This document shows positions 32,364 to 41,900 of a stretch of 64,000 nucleotides of DNA, piece by piece. The number at the start of each line of letters is the position of its first letter. The stretch's first letter is position 1. Location of the stretch: contig JAPLEH010000061.1 in NCBI GenBank assembly GCA_026391455.1, positions 35,810 through 99,809 on the forward strand, in the 5' to 3' direction. A program made the translations under genes and the position numbers. The DNA is from Bacteroidota bacterium (GTDB lineage: Bacteria; Bacteroidota; Bacteroidia; Chitinophagales; Chitinophagaceae). The notes beneath the pieces were generated by a model, which searched no databases, was not told the origin of the DNA, and saw only the letters and a program-made list of their open reading frames with translations.

Positions 32364-32487
32364 GGGACGGGTTGTTCTTTCCATGTTTATGGGCTACATG
32401 AAAACGGATTCAATGCTTACCTGCTTCTGATAACAACGATTTGAGGCAGCGGGGCTCAAGGGTACATTAACGTTGTTATGTTACGCA

Positions 32488-32721
32488 TCACCATTTTTGC
32501 AATTCAGGATCTCTTCGGCTCCAGAAATTGATGATCAGGGAAATCGCAAAGGCGGAACCAGCCAGCTCGAGGCAAAAAAGCAAGATGTCTTTTTGGGCCA
32601 GCCGCATAAAAGTGGTGGTATCGAGCAGGTAAAAAACAACGGGAATCAGCACTGCATATACGGCAAAATACAGGAATACGTTTCTCCAGAATTTTCTTCT
32701 GGAACGGGAACGGTTCGACAT
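32488..32721 (-). CDS. Small two-helix membrane protein
   Basis: The protein has 77 residues from the ATG at 32721. The N-terminus is strongly basic (MSNRSRSRRKFWRN) and is followed by transmembrane segments at about 15-36 and 46-67. The overlapping plus-strand frame (32473-32736) is low complexity and lacks coding character, so the minus strand is preferred. The basic N-terminus predicts it stays cytoplasmic. It lies downstream of fabH on the same strand, 203 bases away. No family is recognised. Confidence 0.5.
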   Translation of the reverse strand: MSNRSRSRRKFWRNVFLYFAVYAVLIPVVFYLLDTTTFMRLAQKDILLFCLELAGSAFAISLIINFWSRRDPELQKW

Positions 32722-32924
32722 ACTAATCAGATTTAAGGTGGTAAGCAAAGAAAACAATTAAATAAATCTGAACAGTTTTGAACCCGCAAAAGTTGTCGGA
32801 AATCAACTGTTTTTTTATAAAAAAAGCAAACAGTTCGGGGCTTCTACTACGTAGTTTTTACAAGCGATTACTTATAAAAATAACAGTAGGTGTATACACA
32901 TATGTTTGTACTGAGAGTAAATAA

Positions 32925-33920
32925 TCAGTACGACCATTTGAGCCAGGTGGCACCCCAGGTGAACCCGCCACCGAAGGCAGCCAATACGATATTGTCGCCT
33001 TTCTTCAGTTGGCTTTCCCATTCCCACAGGCAAAGGGGTATAGTGGCGGCCGTGGTATTACCGTATTTCTGAATATTGATCATTACTTTTTCTTTGGGCA
33101 GTCCCATTCTGTTTGCTGTGGCATCAATGATGCGGAGGTTGGCCTGGTGTGGCACGAGCCAGGCGATATCATCGCCGGTAAGACCATTGCGTTCGAGCAG
33201 TTCGGCACTTACATCGGCCATGCCCTTTACGGCGAATTTGAATACGGCCTGTCCTTCCTGGTAGGCAAAATGTTCGCGGGCCATAACTGTTTCGATACTG
33301 GCAGGTTTTTTTGACCCACCGGCCTTCATGTGCAGGAACTGGCAACCGCTTCCGTCACTTTTTAAAATAGAATCCTGAATACCCGTGCCATCTTCGTTGG
33401 GTTCGAGCAAAACGGCGGCGGCCCCATCTCCAAATATGATACAAGTGGCCCGGTCGGTATAATCCACGATCGCACTCATTTTATCTGCACCACAAACCAC
33501 CACTTTTTTATAACGTCCGCTTTCAATCAGTGCGGCACCCTGCGTTAAAGAATACAAGAATCCGGAGCAGGCAGCAGACACATCAAAGCCCCAGGCATTT
33601 TTTGCCCCCAGTTTATCGCAGGCCACATTGGCCGTAGAGGGAAACACCATATCCGGGGTAACCGTACCCACGATCAGGCAGTCTATTTCTTCCGGGCTGA
33701 TCCCCCTTTTTTCGCAAAGTTGCCTTACGGCGGGTACCACCATATCCGAGGTGGCCATGCCTTCCCCTTTCAGGATGCGCCGTTCAGAAATACCGGTGCG
33801 AGTGCGAATCCATTCATCGTTGGTGTCCACCATTTTTTCCAGGTCGAAATTCGTGAGCTTGTCCTCCGGAACATAGCCGCCTACCGCAGTAATGGCAGCG
33901 GTAATTTTGATATTACTCAT
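32925..33920 (-). CDS. fabH: Beta-ketoacyl-ACP synthase III
   Basis: The protein has 331 residues. The nucleophile is C118 in [12 protein letters not shown]. The His is in [11 protein letters not shown] and the Asn in [12 protein letters not shown], completing the Cys-His-Asn triad. It begins [17 protein letters not shown], typical of FabH. It condenses acetyl-CoA (or a branched starter) with malonyl-ACP to begin fatty-acid synthesis. The start region (33921-33960) contains TTAAAGATA, which on the minus strand reads TATCTTTAA, a plausible -7 box. It is divergent from the Crp/Fnr-type regulator gene. Confidence 0.95.
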   Translation of the reverse strand: MSNIKITAAITAVGGYVPEDKLTNFDLEKMVDTNDEWIRTRTGISERRILKGEGMATSDMVVPAVRQLCEKRGISPEEIDCLIVGTVTPDMVFPSTANVACDKLGAKNAWGFDVSAACSGFLYSLTQGAALIESGRYKKVVVCGADKMSAIVDYTDRATCIIFGDGAAAVLLEPNEDGTGIQDSILKSDGSGCQFLHMKAGGSKKPASIETVMAREHFAYQEGQAVFKFAVKGMADVSAELLERNGLTGDDIAWLVPHQANLRIIDATANRMGLPKEKVMINIQKYGNTTAATIPLCLWEWESQLKKGDNIVLAAFGGGFTWGATWLKWSY

Positions 33921-33965
33921 GGGGGGTGTTCAATAATTTAGCGTTAAAGATAAGGAAATGAGCAG

Positions 33966-33994
33966 TTTGGTTTGTTTAGCAGTGATTATATTTG
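33966..33994 (+). promoter_or_regulatory. Promoter of the Crp/Fnr-type regulator
   Basis: TTTG at 33966-33969 and TATATTTG at 33987-33994, 17 bases apart, match both elements of the Bacteroidota promoter. The predicted start lies about 12 bases before the ATG at 34013. This supports that ATG over the TTG at 33992. Confidence 0.55.
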
Positions 33995-34012
33995 AACATA
34001 AACCACCTGCTG

Positions 34013-34609
34013 ATGCCTGACCAACTGGTAGCAAAATTTCGTGAACTCGGACCTGTTTCTGCTGAAATGGAAGCGAAGATCAGGGAAGAGGCATTTACCG
34101 AAGAGTACAAAGCAGGAAAGATCATCTTACATCAGGGGGAGGTTTGCCGTAAGATATGCCTGGTTACAAAGGGACTTACCCGTTCATATTATATCAATGA
34201 TGGAAAAGAAGTGACTTCCCGGTTTATGGGAGAAGGATTTATTGTTACATCCTGGATCAGTTATTATACACAAAAGCCTACGGCTGAAATTATTGAGACG
34301 CTGGAAGATACCACACTCATTTGCCTGCATGAACCGGTAATTCAAAAAATGTATCAGGATTTTCCCGCCTCCAATATTATTGGCAGGGAACAGGTAGAAT
34401 ATGCTTTTTTTCTCTCCGAAAAACGCACACAATTATTACGCGGGCTTACTGCCGGAGAGCGGTTCAGCACTTTTGCGGACGAAAATCCCACCTTGCTGAC
34501 CAGGGTTTCCATGAAACATATTGCCTCTTATCTGGGCATGACCGAAGAAACCCTGAGCAGGGTTCGATCCAAAATGTACCGTCCCAAAAACGGGATTGCG
34601 AACAGTTGA
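34013..34609 (+). CDS. Crp/Fnr-family transcription regulator
   Basis: The protein has 198 residues. The N-terminal cyclic-nucleotide-like barrel (about 25-115) includes AGKIILHQGEVCRKICLVTKG and FMGEGFIVT, quoted here in part. The C-terminal helix-turn-helix contains SMKHIASYLGMTEETLSRVR. It lacks the Cys cluster of Fnr, so the signal is unknown. Two dyads of the TGACA-nn-TGTCA type lie right at and after its stop codon (34607-34618, 34642-34657), upstream of the next gene, and are good candidates for its own binding sites. Confidence 0.85.
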   Translation: MPDQLVAKFRELGPVSAEMEAKIREEAFTEEYKAGKIILHQGEVCRKICLVTKGLTRSYYINDGKEVTSRFMGEGFIVTSWISYYTQKPTAEIIETLEDTTLICLHEPVIQKMYQDFPASNIIGREQVEYAFFLSEKRTQLLRGLTAGERFSTFADENPTLLTRVSMKHIASYLGMTEETLSRVRSKMYRPKNGIANS

Positions 34610-34657
34610 CAAATGTCATGAAATAACACCAGTATAATACTCTTGACATCTGTCAAG
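34607..34657. promoter_or_regulatory. Twin operator-like dyads
   Basis: TGACA-AA-TGTCA (34607-34618) overlaps the stop codon of the Crp/Fnr gene. CTTGACA-TC-TGTCAAG (34642-34657) is a perfect 16-base dyad sharing the same half sites and 2-base spacer. Their centres are 37 bases apart. They precede the outer-membrane-like gene at 34703. Confidence 0.6.
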
Positions 34658-34702
34658 ACGAATGCAACGGTATGGCGCTACTTTTTTGTAAAATTTAAAA
34701 AC

Positions 34703-35239
34703 ATGAAAAAGTTAATAGCCATCTGTATGTTACTGTTGCCATTATTACTGCCTGCACAACCAAAACCCGGAAACATTTCTTTCTATATCGGGGGAGGATT
34801 GATGAGCAACGATTACATGCATCACGAAGTATTTCACCATATTCCTTCTTCAACGGGTTCCGGTAAACACCATTGCGTTATTCTCACATCTTCACTGGCG
34901 TATCATTGGAATACTAAATGGTCCACCGGGCTCACGGTTTCTTTCGATCATTTCGGACTGGAGGACCGGTCGGTTGAGTATTATATGACAACCTATATGG
35001 CTTCGGTAAAACGAACCTGGCTAACGTACCGGTGGTTGCAACTTTCTTCTACATTTTCCGGCGGGATAAAATCCTGGCACCTGGAGAAAGGTGAAAAGGA
35101 TATGGATCAGAAAATGCGCTCAGCCTTCCATTTTTGTCCGGTGAATATCGGTTACAACGGGGATCGTTTTTTATTCGAAATATCTCCTGGTTTCGGGGCC
35201 TCCGGAATACTGCAATTTGGTGCCTGGTACAGGTTTTAA
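34703..35239 (+). CDS. Secreted, probable small outer-membrane barrel protein
   Basis: The protein has 178 residues from the ATG at 34703; the upstream extension to 34643 covers the operator dyad. The signal peptide is MKKLIAICMLLLPLLLPAQ. The mature part alternates aromatic and polar residues (NISFYIGGGLMSND, LAYHWNTKWSTGLTVSFDHF) and ends GAWYRF, as outer-membrane barrels do. It contains several His residues near its N-terminus (MHHEVFHHIP). It is probably controlled by the upstream Crp/Fnr-type protein through the two dyads. Function is unknown. Confidence 0.65.
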   Translation: MKKLIAICMLLLPLLLPAQPKPGNISFYIGGGLMSNDYMHHEVFHHIPSSTGSGKHHCVILTSSLAYHWNTKWSTGLTVSFDHFGLEDRSVEYYMTTYMASVKRTWLTYRWLQLSSTFSGGIKSWHLEKGEKDMDQKMRSAFHFCPVNIGYNGDRFLFEISPGFGASGILQFGAWYRF

Positions 35240-35305
35240 ACGGGAAATTGCACGGCACCTCATTCTGCCCATAACTTCGGATTCCTTTCCCTATTTTCGC
35301 AACCT

Positions 35306-35887
35306 ATGATCGGATTCCTGAAAGGTGAATTTGTACACAAAAGTCCAGCACTGGTGCAGGTGGATGTGAATGGGGTAGGTTATGATGTACAAATAAGTTT
35401 AAACACTTACTCTCGTATTCAGGATCTGCCCAAAGGACTGCTGCATACCTGCCTGCTGATACGGGAAGATGCACATATTTTATACGGCTTTTTTGAAGTG
35501 GCCGAAAAAGAAATGTTCCAGCATTTATTGAGTGTTTCCGGTATTGGTGCATCAACTGCACGGGTAATGCTGTCATACATGAAACCCGACGAATTGTCGC
35601 GCTGTATCGTACAGGGTGATAGCCGGACATTAGAAGGGATAAAAGGTATTGGCAGGAAAACGGCGGAACGGCTGGTGCTCGAATTACGCGATAAACTGGC
35701 TAAACAGCCGCTGGAATCAAATAATTCGCCAGTGAAAAACAATACTTTGCAACAGGATGCGTTAAATGCTTTGACCGCCCTGGGAATCAGCCGGCAGGCT
35801 GCTGGTATAGCCATCGAAAAGACCCTGGCGGGAAATCCAGACTTATCTGTTGAGGAACTGATCAAGAAGGCACTTCGTACCCTCTGA
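35306..35887 (+). CDS. ruvA: Holliday junction branch-migration protein RuvA
   Basis: The protein has 193 residues, near the usual length. It starts MIGFLKGEFVHKSPALVQVD (domain I OB fold). Two helix-hairpin-helix motifs follow, VSGIGASTARVML and LEGIKGIGRKTAERLVLEL. A domain III of the UBA-like type is present (DALNALTALGISRQAAGIAI). It forms the tetramer that holds the four-way junction and recruits RuvB. sprA begins 20 bases downstream; a ruvA-sprA pairing is also known from other Bacteroidota. Confidence 0.95.
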   Translation: MIGFLKGEFVHKSPALVQVDVNGVGYDVQISLNTYSRIQDLPKGLLHTCLLIREDAHILYGFFEVAEKEMFQHLLSVSGIGASTARVMLSYMKPDELSRCIVQGDSRTLEGIKGIGRKTAERLVLELRDKLAKQPLESNNSPVKNNTLQQDALNALTALGISRQAAGIAIEKTLAGNPDLSVEELIKKALRTL

Positions 35888-35907
35888 TGAACTTTTTTCA
35901 GAACTAA

Positions 35908-38900
35908 TTGACGAGAACCTTGAACCTTAAAACTGCTCATATCCTCCCCACTTTGGCTGTATTCGCCATGGTGATTGCCTTCAATTTGCAGGCAAATGCA
36001 GGATTTCATACCCCCCCCGGAGACAAATACTATTTTGCTGCCGATACCAACCGGTATCCCCTGCGCGACAGGTATGGTGATCCCTATTCTAACCCGGTTC
36101 GGAACAACCTGAACCTTCGGGATACCGGCATTGTAAAACGTACCATCGAATACGATCCCAAGACCAAACAATACTACATCATTGAAAAAATAGGCAACCG
36201 GTACTATCGTACCCCCACCTCTTTCTCCATGGAAGAGTTTGTGCGTATGCAGGGTAAGAAAGACGAAGAGGATTATTTCCGCAAAAGATCCGCCCTCCTC
36301 GCCAATATGAACCGGCGCCAGTTCAAACCCAAATTCAAGGTATCCAACGACTGGTTCAACCGCATCATGGGTGCAGGACCGGATGGTAAAGTGAAGATCA
36401 ATATCAATCCCACCGGATATGTAGACCTGCTGGCTGGTTACCAGGGACAGAATATTAAAAACCCCACCCTACCGGAAAGGGCCCGACGAAACGGAGGATT
36501 TGATTTCAACATGAACTCCCAATTGCAGGTGGATGCACAGATTGGGGAAAAACTCAAATTGCCCATCAACTATAACACCCTGGCCAATTTCAATTTTGAA
36601 AACCAGCTTAAACTGGATTTCCGGGGCAAAGACGACGATATCATCAAGCAGTTTCAGTTGGGTAATACCAGCTTTGCTTCAAAGGGTACCCTGATCCCCG
36701 GGGCGCAATCCCTGTTTGGAATCAAAACACAATTGCAGTTTGGAAAACTCTTTGTTACTACCGTGATGGCAAATATGCAATCACAACGGCAAACACAGAA
36801 TCTGCAGGGCGGAACAGCAGCACAAACCTTTAGCCTGAAAGCAGATGAATACGATGAGAACCGGCACTTTCTTCTGGGTCAATACTTTCGCAACAACTAC
36901 AACAAAGCCATGCGACAGTTGCCAGTTGTGAATTCAAAAGTGCAGATACTGAAAATGGAAGTATGGGTTACCAACCGCAATGGTGCCACTACCGACACAA
37001 GGGATGTGGTGGCCTTTATGGACCTGGGTGAAAAAAATCCTTTCCGCGCCGCATTACTCAGTACACCCGGAGCGGCAGATCTGCCTTACAATGATGCGAA
37101 CCGTTTGTACACCGAATTGAAATCAAATCTCAACTACCGCAACTCATCACTTACCACCAGTGCGCTCAATGCATTTGGGTTACTCGCCGTACAGGATTTT
37201 GAAAAAACATTTGCACGCAAACTCACCACTTCCGATTATTATTTTAACCCGCAGATCGGTTTCCTTTCGTTGAATCAACCACTGCAGCCCGATGAAGTAC
37301 TCGGTGTGGCCTATCAATATACCTATAACGGAAGAGTATACCAGGTGGGTGAATTTTCGCAGGATGTACCACCGGATACCACCGGTACATCTCAGCGTGT
37401 ACTGTTCCTGAAATTATTAAAAGCCACCTCACAGCGTACCAATCTTCCGATCTGGGACCTGATGATGAAGAACGTATATTCAGTCGGATATGGTCAGCTC
37501 GAAAGACAAGACTTTAAACTGGATCTGAACTATGAAGAACCCAGCCTTGGAGAAAAAAGATATTTACCACCCACCGATGTGATCAGTACCTATTCAGGTA
37601 TGCCCCTGATCAGCATGACCAACCTCGACCGGCTGAATAACCAGAACGATCCGCAGCCAGACGGTGTATTCGACTTTGTAGAAGGATATACAATCATTTC
37701 ATCGCAAAGCCGTATCGTATTCCCGGTACTGGAGCCATTTGGCCATGACCTTGATTATGCTTTTGCCACACAGCCCCTGCGGGATAAATATCTGTACTAT
37801 CCATTGTACGATACCATTAAAGCGATCGCACAAACCTATGCGAACCTCAACCGCTTTAAGATCGTGGGTAAATCCAAATCGTCGGGTTCACAATATGGCG
37901 GCAGCGGATTTGCAGGAGGCAACGGACAAGGACTCAATGGGGGCACGAATGAATACCAGTTGGGCTATAATATTCCACGTGGTTCCGTATCCGTTACTGC
38001 CAATGGCCAGGTGCTGCAGGAAAATGTGGACTATGAGATCAACTATGATCTCGGTACACTCCGGGTTACCAACCAGGCCGTGATCAATTCCGGAATACCC
38101 GTCAGCATTAATTATGAGAATAACCAGGCATTCGGCTTTCAGCAAAAGAACTTCATGGGATTGCGCCTGGATTATATCGCTAATAAGAAATTATCACTGG
38201 GTGGTACCATTGTACGCCTGGGTGAACGGCCTTTCTTTATCAAGCAGGCATATGGTGAAGATCCCATAAAGAACACCATGTATGGCTTTGATCTGGATTA
38301 CCGGAATAACCTGCCCCGCCTTACCAAATGGCTGGATAAATTGCCCTTCTATTCCACCAAGACCATGTCTTCTATTACAGCCTATGCAGAAGCAGCGGTT
38401 TTGGATCCCGGACACGCCCGGCAGATCAATGGAACAAACAGTGATGGCGGTACCGAAAGAGGCGGACAGGTTTATATCGATGACTTTGAAGGTACCCGCG
38501 CTGGTATCGACCTGCGCTTCCCTGCCATTAGCTGGACGCTGGCATCCATACCACAGGGCAACGGATTATTTACAGAATCGAGTCGTAACAATGATCTTTC
38601 CATCGGGTACAACCGTGCTAAACTGGCCTGGTACAATATCGAGTCCGTTTTACAGGAACGTAATGCCAACAACCCCATCAAGGATGTGGAAGAATTGTCT
38701 AAGCCAGAAACAAGGCAGGTACTGCAAAAAGAAATATTCCCTAAACGCAGTACACAATTCGGCGAAGGATTGCTTCAAACATTTGACATTGCTTATTATC
38801 CAAAAGATAAAGGCCCCTATAACTTTCAGACCAACACCGACAGTGTGGATGCGAATGGCCGCTTGAAATTCCCCGAGAAAAGATGGGGTGGTCTGATGCG

Positions 38901-41900
38901 TAATATCGATCAGACGGATTTCGAAACAGGTAATATCGAGTATATCGAATTCTGGTTGCAGGATCCATTCCTTTCCAACAGGATCAACCCTGCAGGCGGT
39001 CAATTATACTTTAACCTGGGCAATGTATCTGAAGATATTCTGAAAGATGGCAAACGGATGTATGAAAACGGATTGCCTACACCTACCATCAATTCACCGG
39101 TAGACAACAGCACTGTATGGGGACGCACCCCTTCCAATCCGCTGCAGGTAACCAATGCATTCAGTAATGAACCCAGCGACAGAGAATTTCAGGATGTTGG
39201 GTATGATGGACTTACGGACACGGCAGAAGCCCGCAAGTTTACGCCGTATATCAATACCCTGCGTACCAATTTCGGTGCCGGCTCTATTGCTTATCAGCGT
39301 GCCTTCATTGATCCTTCTGCCGACAACTTCAAACCCTACCGCGATCAATCCTTTGATCAGGGGCCGGTTGCTGGTATCCTGGAGCGTTATAAGAATATTA
39401 ATAACCCGCATGGTAACTCACCCATTGCGGAGAACAATACACAGTTTGTAAATGCATTCACCCAATATCCCGACGCCGAAGAGCTGAACAGGGATAATAC
39501 CATGAATGAAAGCGAAGAGTATTTTCAGTACCGGGTGGATATCAAACCCAATATGTTTTCGGGTACCAATTTCATTACCGATGTGCGCACTCCCACCGTA
39601 ACATTGCCCAATGGACAATCCCGCACAGAAAGATGGTACCTTTTCCGTATACCCATTGACCAGTACCAATTGAAAGTGGGTAATATTCCCGACTTTAAAT
39701 CCATTCGTTTTATCCGGATGTTCATGACCAATTTCCAGGACTCTGTAGTGATGCGTTTTGGAAAACTGGAACTGGTACGTAACCAATGGAGGAAATTCCG
39801 CAACAAGATTGATGCTACCGGAAACTATACCACCCTGCCGGTACCTGACCCCACACAGGTGAATGTGCTGGCGGTGAATATAGAAGAGAACGATCAGCGC
39901 GATCCGGTTCCTTATCGTATTCCCCCGGGCATTGAACGTCAGCAGCAATTGAGCAACAACAACGTGGCCTTGTTCCTCAACGAACAGTCCATCAGTATGC
40001 AGGTATGTGGACTCGCCCAGAATGATGCAAGGGGCGTCTTTAAAACCATGAACCTGGATATGCGCCAGTATGGAAAAATTTCCATGTTCATCCATGCCGA
40101 ATCGGTACGGAATGCACAACCGCTGGAGAATGGTGATCTGCGTGCTGTAGTGCGTATCGGCAATGACTTCTCCGGTAACTATTATGAAATCAAAATTCCG
40201 CTGAGAATAACGCCATTCAATACGACGGACTCTGCATTGATCTGGCCGAGAGAGAACTATCTCGATTTTTCACTGGAAGAACTGACAAGACTGAAGATCA
40301 AACGTAACCGTACTGTCCCTTCCAGTCAGTATTATTCTGAAACAAGACCAGACGGACGTGTATATGCCATTATTGGTAATCCTAACCTGGGTGAAGTAAG
40401 AGGTATGCTGCTGGGTGTGGAAAATGTGAATCTGGAAAGTGCCTGTACTGAATTATGGTTCAATGAACTTCGTCTGTCCCAACTGGATGAAAAAGGCGGA
40501 TGGGCTGCATTGGCAAGAGCCGATATTCGTCTGGCCGATCTGGGTAATATCTCCTTGTCCGGTACTGCTAAAAGCCGTGGCTTTGGTACGCTGGAACAAA
40601 GGGTAAATGAAAGAAGCCGGGAGGATATATATACTTTCGATGTATCCGCCACGATCGAAGCAGGTAAACTGCTGCCGAAAAAGCTGGGATTACAAATACC
40701 GGTATATGCAGGTATCAGCCGTACAGCCAGCACTCCGGAGTACGATCCTTATGACCTCGATATTAAACTGAAAGAAAAACTCAAGGAAACAGATCCCAAG
40801 AACAGGGATTCGATACGTACCAATGCACAGGACATCACTACCATTCGTACATTGAACCTCACGAATGTGAAAAAACTGAAGACCGATGGTAAGCGTCCGA
40901 AGATCTGGAGTATCACCAATTTCGATTTCAACTATTCCTATATTCAAACCCTCAGCCACAATCCGCTGATCGAACGGGATGAATTGCGTCGTACCCGTGG
41001 TGCATTGGGTTATACCTATGCTCCGCAAACCAAGCCTTTTGAACCATTCAAAAAACTGATAAAGTCCAATTCGAAATGGCTGGCCCTGATCAAGGATGTG
41101 AATTTCAATTATGCACCCTCACAGATATCCTTCAAAGCAGATCTGTTCCGTCAGTTTGGCGCTACACTGCCCAGGAATCCCGGTGGAGGTCCTTATAAAA
41201 TACCGGAGACCTACAACAAGTATTTTACATTTGACCGGTATTATATCATGCAATGGAACCTGACCCGCTCTATCTCCATTGATTTCTCTGCTACCAACCG
41301 CGCGCGTATTGATGAGCCGGCGGGCCGCATTGATACAAAAGATAAGAAGAGCCTCATTCGGGATAGAGTATTCAAGGGTGGTCGTAATACCGATTACAGC
41401 CAGGACTTCACGGCCAATTACACCGTGCCTACGGCTAAAATTCCTTTCCTCGACTGGACCAGCATTCGCGCCAGTTATAATACCAAGTACAACTGGCTGG
41501 CAGGTTCATTATTAGCGAGAACAGATACGATTAACCTGGGTAATAAGTTATCTAATACGCAAACACGCACCATTAACGGTGAGTTCAAGTTTGAAGAGTT
41601 ATATAATAAATGGCGTTTCCTGCGTGCCGTGAATACCAATGCCCTGCCGAAGCAACAAAATAACAACACCAACGGACAAGATCAGGGTGGTGGAAAATCA
41701 GGTGGTAAGAAGAACAGTAAATCAAAAGATGCAAAAGCAGGCGGAACCAATAACACAGGTGGCCAGCCCACATTGGGTCAGCAAAATACCGGTGTGGCGA
41801 AGGCAGATACCATACGGAATAAGAAAGGAAAGATCATCCGTATCAAGAAGCCGAAAGTGAAGAAAGAAAAGAAAGTAAAACAAAAACGCGATCCGAATGA

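Noticed and set aside
32473..32736. Plus-strand 87-codon gene
   Set aside because: Overlaps a minus-strand frame with two clear membrane helices; the plus frame is low-complexity Gln/Gly/Ser sequence.
39418..40119. Minus-strand frame of 233 codons inside sprA
   Set aside because: Antisense shadow of conserved sprA coding sequence, with no signal or domain.
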